The notes beneath the pieces were generated by a model. It ran no database searches, was not told the DNA's origin, and saw only the letters and a list, made by a program, of their open reading frames with translations. DNA of 64,000 bases from Gluconacetobacter asukensis (lineage in GTDB: Bacteria > Pseudomonadota > Alphaproteobacteria > Acetobacterales > Acetobacteraceae), in assembly GCF_014174375.1 (NCBI RefSeq), contig NZ_JABEQE010000005.1:62001-126000 (forward strand), given 5' to 3'. Made by a program: the position numbers and the translations under genes. This document shows, piece by piece, positions 37,080 to 45,711 of this stretch. Each line of letters starts with the position of its first letter. The first letter of the stretch is position 1.

Positions 37080-38015
37080 ATGACCATGCGCATTCCCGTT
37101 CTGCCGGCTCTCTTCGGCGCCGTTCTGGCGATGAGTTGTTCCGGCGCTCACGCCGCCCCCCTGCCGCCGGCCTGTGCCGTCGGCGGGGCCGGCAGCCTGT
37201 CGGCCTCACCGACCGAGGCCACGGCCCGCAATTATATCCTGCGTTTCTCACCCGGCGCGGGCGCCCCGTCGCTGCATGCCGCATCGGTCACGGTCAGCGG
37301 CGCCGGCGGCAGCGCGCGCGACATGCGCGATATTCTGGACGCGGCATCGGTGGTGCTGCTGGGCGCGCTGGTCAATCACCATGGTGCCAGCTGCACGGCG
37401 GATTATTTCCTCGCGGCGCTCCAGCCGATCCTGGCAGGGCTGCAGACTGGGCAAGTTTACGATATTTCCTGGTCGTCGCCGGTCGCCCAGACCGGCGCGA
37501 AGCAGATCCGCTTCGGCGCCCTGCACCTGCATCTGTCCGGCGGCAGCGGCGCGCAGCCCATCGCAGTTTCGCTGGACCTGGGCGGCGCCGGCATGACCGG
37601 CGACACCGTGCTGGCATCGCTGTTGCCCCAGGACGCGCAGTCGGATTTCTCCATCCCGGCACAGGCGCTCGGCCCCCTGCTGGCCGCCACAGCCGGCCGG
37701 CCGGCCCGTAGCGTGGCGGTACCGGTCACAATCCGGACATTACGCGCCCGCCGTGGCGACATGCAGTTGGAAGGCGCCGGTTCGGCGGAACTGACCGGCA
37801 GCCCCGACGCGGCTTCGGCCAGCGGGCACATGAGCATGCGCAACCTGCCCGAACTGATCGAGACCCTGCGCGCCGCCGGCCAGACCCGCCCGGCCGCCGC
37901 CCTGATCATGGCCAACCTGGTCGGGCATCACACCGATGCCGCCGATACGTCATGGGACGTCGAATGGGCGGGCGGCATCCTGACCGTCAACCACATTCCG
38001 CTACCCTTGCGCTGA
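37080..38015 (+). CDS. Exported protein of unknown function
   Basis: A 311-residue protein with a signal peptide (hydrophobic residues about 5-22, cleavage near AHA|AP). The mature region is rich in Ala, Gly and Leu with alternating beta-like patterns and ends in WDVEWAGGILTVNHIPLPLR. That ending recalls DUF2125-type periplasmic proteins, but I cannot confirm the family. GGGGCAAG precedes the first ATG. It is the first of three consecutive plus-strand genes for exported proteins. Confidence 0.75.
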   Translation: MTMRIPVLPALFGAVLAMSCSGAHAAPLPPACAVGGAGSLSASPTEATARNYILRFSPGAGAPSLHAASVTVSGAGGSARDMRDILDAASVVLLGALVNHHGASCTADYFLAALQPILAGLQTGQVYDISWSSPVAQTGAKQIRFGALHLHLSGGSGAQPIAVSLDLGGAGMTGDTVLASLLPQDAQSDFSIPAQALGPLLAATAGRPARSVAVPVTIRTLRARRGDMQLEGAGSAELTGSPDAASASGHMSMRNLPELIETLRAAGQTRPAAALIMANLVGHHTDAADTSWDVEWAGGILTVNHIPLPLR

Positions 38016-38122
38016 ACATGGTGCAGCCGGCCGCGAGCGGTTCATAAACTGCTTTTCACTGTTCGCCCGTTTCGGGGACGGGACATACTGGTGCCTCCAA
38101 CCGCCGCTGGAGGATACCGGAC

Positions 38123-38719
38123 ATGACCGTCTCGCGACGCGCTTTCCAGACCTTCCTCGCCGGAATCGGCCTGTCGCTGGCCGGGACCGACATTTGCGCC
38201 GCCGGCGCCGCAGATCATGACGTCGAGTCCTTCATGCTGCCGCGCAACGACTGGGTGCCCAACAACGACCATCTGCCGGTACTCTATTACCGCAACGCGC
38301 TGGCACTGCCGGCCCACGACCCGGCTTCGGCGTTCGAGGATCTGTTCACGGCCAATGGCTGGCCGCCCCAATGGCGCTGGGGCGTCTATGATTTCCACCA
38401 TTTCCATTCCACGGCGCACGAGGTGCTGGGCGTCGCCTCGGGTTCGGCGCGCCTGATGCTGGGCGGCCCCGGCGGCCGGGTCGTCGATGTCCGCGCCGGT
38501 GACGTCGTGCTGCTGCCCGCCGGCACCGGCCATCGCAACCTGGGGTCGGATGACGATTTCCTGGTCGTCGGCGCCTATCCGCCCGACCAGCATTTCGACC
38601 TGCGCCGCGGCGCGCTGTCAGCCGAGGAACTTGCACAGATGAACCACGTCCCCTTCCCCGCCAGCGACCCGGCAAAAGGCGCCGGCGGCCCACTGACCGC
38701 CCTCTGGCACCAGGCATGA
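38123..38719 (+). CDS. Exported cupin, YjlB-like (COG4297 type)
   Basis: A 198-residue cupin. A twin-arginine-like leader (VSRRAFQTFLAGIG) is followed by a domain closely resembling Bacillus YjlB: FEDLFTANGWPPQWRWGVYD and FHHFHSTAHEVLG with metal-ligand candidates His93, His95, Glu100, then AGDVVLLPAGTGHRNLGSDD. YjlB relatives are normally cytosolic, so a leader is unusual. Its stop overlaps the next start (ATGA), so it is translationally coupled to an exported reductase-like protein. GGAGGATA precedes the ATG. Substrate unknown. Confidence 0.87.
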   Translation: MTVSRRAFQTFLAGIGLSLAGTDICAAGAADHDVESFMLPRNDWVPNNDHLPVLYYRNALALPAHDPASAFEDLFTANGWPPQWRWGVYDFHHFHSTAHEVLGVASGSARLMLGGPGGRVVDVRAGDVVLLPAGTGHRNLGSDDDFLVVGAYPPDQHFDLRRGALSAEELAQMNHVPFPASDPAKGAGGPLTALWHQA

Positions 38720-39429
38720 ACCACCCCATGCGCCGTCGCACGCTCCTCGCCGGCCTCTGCGCCCTGCTCCCAGCCCGCCTTGCCCTGGCGGCGCAACCCT
38801 TGCGGATCGGCACCATCGGGGCCGGCCATGTCGGCAGCACCCTGGCCGGCCTGTGGCTGCGCGCCGGCCATCCGGTCATGCTCTCGGCCAGCGATATCGG
38901 CTCGGCCCGCTCGGCGGCCGAGGTGCTGGGGTCAAACGCCCAGGCCGGCACGCCGCAGGATGCCGCCCGGTTCGGCGATGTCGTCCTGCTGGCCGTCCCC
39001 TACGGCGCCCTGCCCGGTCTCGGGGCCAGCCTGCATGGATTACTGGCGGGCAAGATCGTAATCGACGCCTGCAACCCCTACCCCTGGCGCGACGGCGACA
39101 TTGCCCGCACGGCCAGGCAGCAGGGTGCGGGCGTCGTCACCCAATCCCTCTTTCCCGGTGCCCATGTCGTCCGCGCCTTCAATTCCGAGGACATGTCGAC
39201 CATCCAGGCCGAGGCCCATCGCACGCCGCCGCTGCTCGGCATTCCCTATGCCGGTGACGATCCGGCGTCCATGCGCACCGTGGGCGCCCTGATTGCCGAG
39301 GCCGGGTTCGACCCGGTCGCGGTCGGCCCGCTGGCAACCGCGCGCCTGTTCCAGCCCGGCTCCAACGGGTTCGAGGCCAATCTGACGGCACCGGAACTGC
39401 GCACCCGCCTCGGTCTGCCCCGTACATGA
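38716..39429 (+). CDS. Exported NAD(P)-binding protein, F420:NADP-reductase-like (COG2085 type)
   Basis: A 237-residue protein with an RRRTLLAGLCALLPARLALA leader and then a Rossmann domain: IGTIGAGHVGSTLAGLWLRA, VVLLAVPYGALPGL, IVIDACNPYPWRDG and HVVRAFNSEDMSTI. These match the predicted dinucleotide-binding family that includes F420-dependent NADP reductase. Such enzymes are usually cytosolic; a leader with three arginines suggests Tat export with cofactor already bound. It overlaps the cupin gene by 4 bp. A strong terminator follows at once. Confidence 0.87.
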   Translation: MNHPMRRRTLLAGLCALLPARLALAAQPLRIGTIGAGHVGSTLAGLWLRAGHPVMLSASDIGSARSAAEVLGSNAQAGTPQDAARFGDVVLLAVPYGALPGLGASLHGLLAGKIVIDACNPYPWRDGDIARTARQQGAGVVTQSLFPGAHVVRAFNSEDMSTIQAEAHRTPPLLGIPYAGDDPASMRTVGALIAEAGFDPVAVGPLATARLFQPGSNGFEANLTAPELRTRLGLPRT

Positions 39430-39454
39430 AAACGGGGGGCCAGGCCCCCCGTTT
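39430..39454 (+). terminator. Terminator after the cupin/reductase pair
   Basis: AAACGGGGGGCC and GGCCCCCCGTTT form a perfect stem with a tiny loop directly after the stop codon, ending in GTTTCC. It is also placed to act for the convergent HdeD-family gene. Confidence 0.8.
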
Positions 39455-39477
39455 CCGTCCCCGTGGACCGGCTCTTT

Positions 39478-40023
39478 TCAGGGACCGGTCAGCGCGTTCG
39501 CCTGACGCAGCCCGAGGCCGAACTGGATCCAGCCCACGCCGGCGGCGATCAGCTCCACCGCAATGAAGGTGCCGATCAGCCACAATCCCGACCAGGGCAG
39601 CGTCAGATACAGGCACACGCCGACCAGCAGGCTGATCAGCCCGGCGCCCAGGATGATCCACCAGCCATTCAGCTCGCGGTGCCGCGCCGCGATCAGCATG
39701 CGCATGGTCCCCGACACAATCAGGCAGGCGGCGATGAACAGGGTCAGCACGATCGAACCGGTGACGGGTTCGTACATCAGCGCGAAGCCGCCGAGGACAT
39801 AGAGCGCGCCGCCCAGCAGCGACAGGACAAAGCCGCCCCAGTCGCGCACCGCGAAGGCATGGAACAGTTGCGCCCCACCCGCGATCACCAGCACGATGCC
39901 GATAATGACGGTGCTGGCCAGGGTGACGGAAATCGCATCGATCCAGGCGACGATGCCCAGCGCGATGGACAGCAGGCCCAGCAGGACAAACAGTCCCCAG
40001 CGCTGCGTGAACGGGGTGGCCAT
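39478..40023 (-). CDS. HdeD/DUF308-family membrane protein
   Basis: A 181-residue protein with six hydrophobic segments in HdeD pattern: LLGLLSIALGIVAWIDAISV, IIGIVLVIAGGAQLFHAF, LLGGALYVLGGFALM, and GWWIILGAGLISLLVGVCL. HdeD is linked to acid resistance in E. coli; a role in acid tolerance would fit an acetic acid bacterium, but that is inference. The start at 40023 has an excellent GAGGAGAGG site. The 338 bp to rpsD carry the rpsD promoter and leader. Confidence 0.88.
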   Translation of the reverse strand: MATPFTQRWGLFVLLGLLSIALGIVAWIDAISVTLASTVIIGIVLVIAGGAQLFHAFAVRDWGGFVLSLLGGALYVLGGFALMYEPVTGSIVLTLFIAACLIVSGTMRMLIAARHRELNGWWIILGAGLISLLVGVCLYLTLPWSGLWLIGTFIAVELIAAGVGWIQFGLGLRQANALTGP

Positions 40024-40147
40024 GACCTCTCCTCGATGCCAGAAACAGAAGATATTCCGGAGTATACGGACTTCCCGCCCCGCGGCACCGGCTTTTTTCG
40101 CCCGCCCGGTCCGCGCATGGCCGGCATCCACGCCGCCGCCCATCCGG

Positions 40148-40177
40148 TTGACAGGCCGGGGCCGAACCGCCTATAGG
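40148..40177 (+). promoter_or_regulatory. rpsD promoter
   Basis: TTGACA (40148-40153), an 18-base spacer and TATAGG (40172-40177) make a strong sigma-70-like promoter. Transcription would start near 40184, which gives rpsD a leader of about 180 bases. Confidence 0.75.
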
Positions 40178-40239
40178 CCAGCCCCACTGCCGGGAACGTG
40201 GACGGACCGGCCGGTGCCTGATCGGGTGATTGCTCCCCG

Positions 40240-40325
40240 GCACCGGTAATGCGGTTCGCGCCCGCCCTGTTCATGCGGAACAGGGCCTACCGGTGCAATA
40301 CAGGGCGGCAGCCGGCCTTCGGGCC
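40240..40325 (+). promoter_or_regulatory. Structured rpsD leader RNA
   Basis: An outer stem GCACCGGTA (40240-40248) / TACCGGTGC (40288-40296) encloses a perfect 9-bp hairpin GCCCTGTTC (40264-40272) / GAACAGGGC (40278-40286). A third stem, GGCC/GGGCC, lies at about 40314-40325, 37 bases before the rpsD start. Ribosomal-protein leaders often bind their own product; S4 is a known autoregulator, so this may be an S4-responsive element, which is inference. Confidence 0.6.
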
Positions 40326-40361
40326 ATGATGCTGCCCGTCGACTATGAAAGACCGCGCGCG

Positions 40362-40979
40362 ATGAGCAAGCGCCTTGAGAGCAAGTACAAAATCAACCGC
40401 CGCCTTGGCGTCAACCTGTGGGGCCGCGCGAAGTCGCCGGTCAACAAGCGGGAATACGGCCCCGGCCAGCACGGCCAGCGCCGCAAGCAGAAGCCGTCGG
40501 ACTTCTCCGTCCAGCTGATGGCGAAGCAGAAGCTGAAGGGCTATTACGGCAACATCAGCGAGAAGCAGTTCCGCAAGTATTATGACGAGGCCGTGCGCCG
40601 CAAGGGCGACACCTCCGAGAACCTGATCGACCTGCTGGAGCGCCGGCTGGACGCGGTCGTCTATCGCCTGAAGTTCGCGATGACGCCGTTCGCCGCCCGC
40701 CAGTTCGTCAGCCATGGCCACATCACGGTCAACGGCCGCAAGGTCAACATCCCGTCCTTCCTGGTGCGTGATGGCGACGTGATCGAGGTCCGCGAGAAGT
40801 CCAAGCAGCTCGCCATCGTCCTCGACGCAGCCCAGAGCGGCGAGCGTGACGTGCCGGAATATGTGGAAGTCGATCACCGCCAGATGAAGGGCCGCTTCGT
40901 GCGCGCGCCGAAGCTGTCGGACGTTCCCTACCCGGTGCAGATGGAACCGAACCTGGTCATCGAGTTCTACTCGCGCTGA
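40362..40979 (+). CDS. rpsD: 30S ribosomal protein S4
   Basis: A 205-residue S4 that binds 16S rRNA early in 30S assembly. It starts [20 protein letters not shown], has [20 protein letters not shown], the S4 RNA-binding domain [20 protein letters not shown] and [17 protein letters not shown], and ends [11 protein letters not shown]. The reading frame is open upstream, but the family start is at 40362. The ribosome site is weak (GAAAGA), which fits control through the structured leader. Confidence 0.98.
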   Translation: MSKRLESKYKINRRLGVNLWGRAKSPVNKREYGPGQHGQRRKQKPSDFSVQLMAKQKLKGYYGNISEKQFRKYYDEAVRRKGDTSENLIDLLERRLDAVVYRLKFAMTPFAARQFVSHGHITVNGRKVNIPSFLVRDGDVIEVREKSKQLAIVLDAAQSGERDVPEYVEVDHRQMKGRFVRAPKLSDVPYPVQMEPNLVIEFYSR

Positions 40980-41006
40980 TCCGGTCTTCCAGACCAACGA
41001 CCGCAG

Positions 41007-41038
41007 CGCCGGGCGTGGGGGAACCCCCACGCCCGGCG
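41007..41038 (+). terminator. rpsD terminator hairpin
   Basis: A perfect 15-bp stem (CGCCGGGCGTGGGGG and its complement) with an AA loop, 28 bp after the rpsD stop. GTCCGCATTTT follows. Confidence 0.85.
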
Positions 41039-41047
41039 TCCGCATTT

Positions 41048-41211
41048 TAAGCCGGGCCGGACAGGCGGTCTGGCGGCGATCCGACGCGCGTTTCCTGCGC
41101 TTCGGTGCTCACGGCCCAAAAGGCCGCTCCGCTCCGATGCTCGGAAACGCACGACGGGCGTGCCGCTTCGCGGCACTCTCGCTCACCAGACCGCCTGTCC
41201 GGCCCGGCTTA
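41048..41211. repeat. Long intergenic inverted-repeat element, copy L1
   Basis: Perfect 26-bp arms (41048-41073 and 41186-41211) enclose a 112-bp core. The core starts with CGGCGATCCGACGCGCG and includes GTTTCC/GGAAAC, a GGCC/GGCC stem, GCTCCGCTCCGATGCTCGG and the hairpin GTGCCGCTTCGCGGCAC. The core recurs at 54.4 and 62.3 kb; the arms do not. Small ORFs across it are by-products. It lies between rpsD and prfC. Confidence 0.9.
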
Positions 41212-41284
41212 CCGATTATAGTTATTGGCTGACGCAACAGCCCGCCGGCCTTGCCCGATTCCACAGCCCGCATGGGATTTTGCC

Positions 41285-42844
41285 GTGAACGCCGAGCCCT
41301 CTTCCGAACTCGCCCCGACCATCGCCCGCGAAATCGCCCGGCGGCGCACCTTCGCCATCATCTCGCATCCCGACGCGGGCAAGACCACGCTGACCGAACG
41401 CATCCTGCGGGCGGGCGGCGCGATCCAGATGGCGGGCAATGTGCGGGCCAAGGGCGAACGCCGCCGCACGCGGTCGGACTGGATGGGCATCGAGCGTGAT
41501 CGCGGCATCTCGGTCGTCACCTCGGTGATGACGTTCGAATATGGCGGCTGCATCTTCAACCTGCTCGACACGCCGGGCCACGAGGATTTCTCGGAAGACA
41601 CCTACCGCACGCTGACGGCCGTGGACTCCGCCGTGATGGTGATCGACGCCGCCAAGGGCATCGAGGACCGGACCCGCAAGCTGTTCGAGATCTGCCGCCT
41701 GCGCGATATCCCGATCGTCACCTTCATCAACAAGATGGACCGCGAGGCACAGGACCCGTTCACGCTGCTCGACGAAATCTCGTCGGCGCTCGCGCTCGAC
41801 ACCGCGCCGGCCACCTGGCCCGTCGGCCGCGCCGCGCAGTTCGCCGGCACCTACGATCTCCGCGAGCGCCAGCTTCACGTATCGCCCCCGCTGGAGCAGT
41901 CGGACCCGCGCATGGTGCAACTGGCCGAAGAGCTGGAACTGGCCGAGGCCGCCCTGCCGACCTTCGACCGCGAAAGCTTCAATGCCGGGCATCTGACGCC
42001 GGTCTTCTTCGGCAGCGCGATGAAGGAAATCGGCGTGACCGACCTGCTGGACGCGCTGGTGGCCTTCGGCCCGCCGCCGCGCGACCAGGCGACCGAAACC
42101 CGCACCGTCCGCGCGGACGAAACAGGCCTGACCGCCCTCGTCTTCAAGATCCAGGCCAACATGGACCCCAACCATCGCGACCGCATGGCCTTCGCGCGGA
42201 TCTGCTCGGGCCGGCTGGAACGCGGCATGCGGCTCAAGCACACCCGCACCGGCAAGCAGTTCGCCCTGCACACGCCGCAATTCTTCTTCGCCCGCGACCG
42301 TCAACTGGCCGAGGAAGCCTTCGCCGGCGACGTGGTGGGCATCCCCAACCACGGCACATTGCGCATCGGCGACACGCTGACCGCAGGCGAGGATCTGCGC
42401 TTTACCGGCGTGCCGCATTTCGCCCCGGAAATCCTGCGCCGCGTCCGGCTGGACGACGCGATGAAGGCCAAGAAACTGCGTCAGGCCCTGACCGAACTGG
42501 CCGAGGAAGGCGTGGTGCAGCTCTTCCGCCCGCAGGACGGCGCGCCGCCGATCGTCGGCGTGGTCGGCACGCTCCAGCTCGACGTGCTTCAGGCGCGCCT
42601 GGCCGGGGAATACGGGGTGACGATCGGCTTCGAATCCACCCCCTACAATCTCGCGCGCTGGGTGGTGGGCGACAAGGCGAAGCTGGAACTCTTCGCCATG
42701 GCCAACCGGTCGGCGATGGCGGACGATTTGGACGGCGACCCGGTCTTCCTCGCCGGCTCGGCCTTCATGATGCGCCGCACGGCCGAAATGAACCCGGACC
42801 TGACCTTCCACGACATCAAGCAGATCGGCGTGGAATCCCGCTGA
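41285..42844 (+). CDS. prfC: Peptide chain release factor 3
   Basis: A 519-residue translational GTPase that removes RF1 and RF2 from the ribosome. G-motifs are present: HPDAGKTTLTERIL (G1), RGISVVTSVMTF (G2), DTPGHEDFSEDTYR (G3) and FINKMDREAQDP (G4). I use the GTG at 41285 (VNAEPSSELAPTIARE); a TTG at 41225 would add 20 residues and has no clear ribosome site. Its last 29 bp overlap the convergent MATE gene. Confidence 0.95.
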   Translation: MNAEPSSELAPTIAREIARRRTFAIISHPDAGKTTLTERILRAGGAIQMAGNVRAKGERRRTRSDWMGIERDRGISVVTSVMTFEYGGCIFNLLDTPGHEDFSEDTYRTLTAVDSAVMVIDAAKGIEDRTRKLFEICRLRDIPIVTFINKMDREAQDPFTLLDEISSALALDTAPATWPVGRAAQFAGTYDLRERQLHVSPPLEQSDPRMVQLAEELELAEAALPTFDRESFNAGHLTPVFFGSAMKEIGVTDLLDALVAFGPPPRDQATETRTVRADETGLTALVFKIQANMDPNHRDRMAFARICSGRLERGMRLKHTRTGKQFALHTPQFFFARDRQLAEEAFAGDVVGIPNHGTLRIGDTLTAGEDLRFTGVPHFAPEILRRVRLDDAMKAKKLRQALTELAEEGVVQLFRPQDGAPPIVGVVGTLQLDVLQARLAGEYGVTIGFESTPYNLARWVVGDKAKLELFAMANRSAMADDLDGDPVFLAGSAFMMRRTAEMNPDLTFHDIKQIGVESR

Positions 42845-44222
42845 TCTCTGCCTCGGGCGGCATCCCTGCCGCCCGCCGGCCCCGGCCGAGCGCATACACG
42901 GCCCGCGCCGCCAGCAGCAGCGCCACGACCACCAGCGCCGTCGCGATACCGCCCCATAGCCCTATCACGCCCAGCCCGCACCGGAAGGCCAGCCAGTTGG
43001 CCAATGGGAAGCCGACACCCCAATAGCCGGCAATGGCCAGCACCATCGGCACCATGGCATCCCCACGCCCGCGCAGCACACCGACCAGCACCGCCTGCGC
43101 TCCATCGGCCACCTGAAAAATCGCCGCCAGCAGTAGCGCCGCCATGGCGATACGCACGCTGTCCGCATTGGCCGGCACCGACGGGTCCAGATAGAAGCCC
43201 ACGATCGGCGCACGGAACAGATAGATCAGGCAACCCACCATCCCCATGCCGGTAATCGCGGTCCCAACCGCCACCCGCGCCGCACGGCGCACCCGCTCGG
43301 GCCGCGCCGCCCCGGTCCAGTAGGCCACCCGCACATTGGCAGCCTGCCCCAGCGCCATGGTCACCATGTAGGTGGTCGCGGTCACGCTCAGCACGATCTG
43401 GAACGCCGCCAGCGCATGCGGCCCCAGCGTCGCCGCCTGCAATCCGGTAACCTCGAACAGCATGATCTCTGCCCCCGTCGCCGCGAACATCGGCAGCCCC
43501 AGCCGCAACAGCGCCGCCATGTCGGCCACACGCGGCAGCAACGGCCACAGCAGCAGGCGCAGATGCGGCCGGGAATGCACCATCGCCAGCAGCACCAGCG
43601 CACTGCCCCACATGGTCAGCGCCGTGGCCAGCGCCGACCCGCGCAGCCCCATCGCCGGCAGGCCGAACCATCCATGGATCAGCGCCGCATTCAGCACGCC
43701 ATTCACCACGGCCACCACCGGCATCACCCGCAGCAGGATGATCTGCGCATCCAGCGCCGGCAGCACCACCTCCACCACCCCAGTCCCGATCAGCGCAGGG
43801 GGAACACCCCACATCAGGGTATGGGTAAAGGACGAAACCGGCCCGACAAAGGATTCGGGCTGATGCATCAGCCGCAGCAGCGCCCCCGCCTGATGCAGGA
43901 TCGCCAGGCACGGCAGGCACAGCAGCAGCGCTATCACCAGCAGCATGGCATGGATCGGGGCAATCCGTTCCCGGTCTCCCCGCCCCCGTGCCTGGGCGAT
44001 CAGCACCCCGCCCGCCCCCAGCATCGCCTGCAACACCGCAAGGACGGTAAAGAACAGCGTCGTGGACAGGCCGCCGATGGCCAGCGCATCCGCCCCCAGC
44101 CCGCCCAGCAGCACGCTGTCGGTCACCCCCATGGCCATCTGCGCTATCTGCGCCAGCGCGATGGGGGCCGCGACACGCAGCAGAAGACGAAGTTCCGATT
44201 GGGGCAAGGCTGGGTCCAACAT
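42816..44222 (-). CDS. MATE-family multidrug exporter
   Basis: A 468-residue protein with 12 predicted membrane helices in two halves. It has the NorM-type features AAPIALAQIAQMAMGVTDSV, LGADALAIGGLSTTL, GVVEVVLPALDAQIILLRV and ALGQAANVRVAYWTGA. It should exchange cations for organic drugs or metabolites. It ends inside the prfC coding region on the opposite strand (29-bp overlap) and is divergent from cysS. A second, unrelated MATE gene lies at 47.8-49.1 kb. Confidence 0.93.
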   Translation of the reverse strand: MLDPALPQSELRLLLRVAAPIALAQIAQMAMGVTDSVLLGGLGADALAIGGLSTTLFFTVLAVLQAMLGAGGVLIAQARGRGDRERIAPIHAMLLVIALLLCLPCLAILHQAGALLRLMHQPESFVGPVSSFTHTLMWGVPPALIGTGVVEVVLPALDAQIILLRVMPVVAVVNGVLNAALIHGWFGLPAMGLRGSALATALTMWGSALVLLAMVHSRPHLRLLLWPLLPRVADMAALLRLGLPMFAATGAEIMLFEVTGLQAATLGPHALAAFQIVLSVTATTYMVTMALGQAANVRVAYWTGAARPERVRRAARVAVGTAITGMGMVGCLIYLFRAPIVGFYLDPSVPANADSVRIAMAALLLAAIFQVADGAQAVLVGVLRGRGDAMVPMVLAIAGYWGVGFPLANWLAFRCGLGVIGLWGGIATALVVVALLLAARAVYALGRGRRAAGMPPEAEISGIPRRSA

Positions 44223-44346
44223 GGCCGCATCCAGAGCAGATCGGCCCCGGAAAGGCCAGATGCGACACGCCGCATCCCTCTATTCGGCCGCCGCCACACA
44301 TAAGGGTGTTGCGTCCGCCCCGTCCCTGTCGCATCTAGGCGCCATC

Positions 44347-45711
44347 ATGCCCGATTCCATGCCGCAACTGACCCTGCACGACAGCAGCAGCCGCACGACG
44401 GTTCCCTTCGCGCCCCTCGCTCCGGGGAATGTACGGGTCTATTATTGCGGCCCAACGGTCTACGACCTGGCGCATATCGGCAATCTGCGGGCCATGATCA
44501 CCGCCGATATCCTGGTGCGCCTGCTGCGGCACCTGTATCCGCGCGTCACCTATGTCCGCAACATCACGGACGTCGACGACAAGATCAACGCCCGCGCCCA
44601 CGCGAACGGCGAGACGATCGACAGCCTGACCGCCCGCACGATCCGCGATTTCCACGACGATCTCGCCGCCGTCGGCGTCCTGCCGCCGGATGTGGAGCCG
44701 CGCGCCACCCATCATATCGGCGAAATGATCACGCTGATCGAGCGCCTGATCGCCAGCGGCCACGCCTACGAGGCCCAGGGCCACGTCCTGTTCGCCGTCG
44801 CGCACTTCCCCGATTACGGCAAACTGTCCGGCCGCTCGCCCGACGATCTGCTGGCCGGCGCCCGGGTCGAGGTCGCGCCCTACAAGCGCGACGCCGGCGA
44901 TTTCGTGCTCTGGAAGCCGTCGGCACCCGGCCTGCCGGGCTGGGAAAGCCCCTGGGGCCGGGGCCGGCCGGGCTGGCATATCGAATGCTCGGCCATGTCG
45001 CACCGCTATCTGGGCGAGAGCTTCGACATCCATGGCGGCGGCAGCGACCTGCTGTTCCCCCACCATGAGAACGAGCGGGCACAGAGCCAGTGCTGCTTCC
45101 CGCACAGCCGCTTCGCCAACCACTGGGTGCATAACGCGATGCTGCTGGTGAATGGCGAGAAGATGTCCAAATCCCTGGGCAACTTCCTGACCATCCGCGA
45201 CGTGCTGTCCGACACGCCCGCCGAGGCCCTGCGCCTGCTGCTGCTGCACGCGCAATACCGGTCGGTGCTGAACTTCACCCGCACCGGGCTGGACGAGGCG
45301 AAACAGACACTGAACCGCTTCTATCGCGCCATCGGCGACCTGCCGCCGCCCGACGCGGCCGATCCCGTCCCGGCCGAGATTCTGACCGCAATGTGCGACG
45401 ACCTCAACACGCCGCGCGCCCTGGCCGAGATGCATGCCCTCGCCGACCGCGCCCTGGCCGGCGACCACGCCGCCGCACGCGGCCTGCGCGCCTCCGGTCG
45501 CCTTCTGGGCCTGCTGGGCCAGTCGTCCGATGCCTGGTTCCGCGCCGGCGCCGGCGTCGACGAGGCCGAGATCGACACCCTGATCGCCGAGCGCCTCGCC
45601 GCCCGCAAATCCCGCGATTTCGCCCGCGCCGACGCCATCCGCGACGACCTCGCGGCACGCGGCATCCTGCTGGAAGACGGCCCAACCGGCACCATCTGGA
45701 GGCGCGCATGA
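44347..45711 (+). CDS. cysS: Cysteinyl-tRNA synthetase
   Basis: A 454-residue class I synthetase. It shows the zinc-cysteine and HIGH region VYYCGPTVYDLAHIGNLRAM, GRPGWHIECSAMSHRYLGES, DIHGGGSDLLFPHHENERAQ and KMSKSLGNF. The ATG at 44347 is chosen because the domain starts soon after; upstream reading frame has no homology. Its TGA overlaps the trmJ start (ATGA), so the two genes are co-translated. Confidence 0.97.
   Translation: MPDSMPQLTLHDSSSRTTVPFAPLAPGNVRVYYCGPTVYDLAHIGNLRAMITADILVRLLRHLYPRVTYVRNITDVDDKINARAHANGETIDSLTARTIRDFHDDLAAVGVLPPDVEPRATHHIGEMITLIERLIASGHAYEAQGHVLFAVAHFPDYGKLSGRSPDDLLAGARVEVAPYKRDAGDFVLWKPSAPGLPGWESPWGRGRPGWHIECSAMSHRYLGESFDIHGGGSDLLFPHHENERAQSQCCFPHSRFANHWVHNAMLLVNGEKMSKSLGNFLTIRDVLSDTPAEALRLLLLHAQYRSVLNFTRTGLDEAKQTLNRFYRAIGDLPPPDAADPVPAEILTAMCDDLNTPRALAEMHALADRALAGDHAAARGLRASGRLLGLLGQSSDAWFRAGAGVDEAEIDTLIAERLAARKSRDFARADAIRDDLAARGILLEDGPTGTIWRRA

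Noticed and set aside
40967-41176. Small minus-strand frame inside repeat L1 (and a similar one at 54285-54509 in L2)
   Set aside because: The two peptides resemble each other only because the repeat core is the same; there is no ribosome site and the DNA is better explained as a structured repeat.
41225-41284. TTG start extending RF3 by 20 residues
   Set aside because: No ribosome site and no family homology; the GTG at 41285 gives a normal RF3 N terminus.
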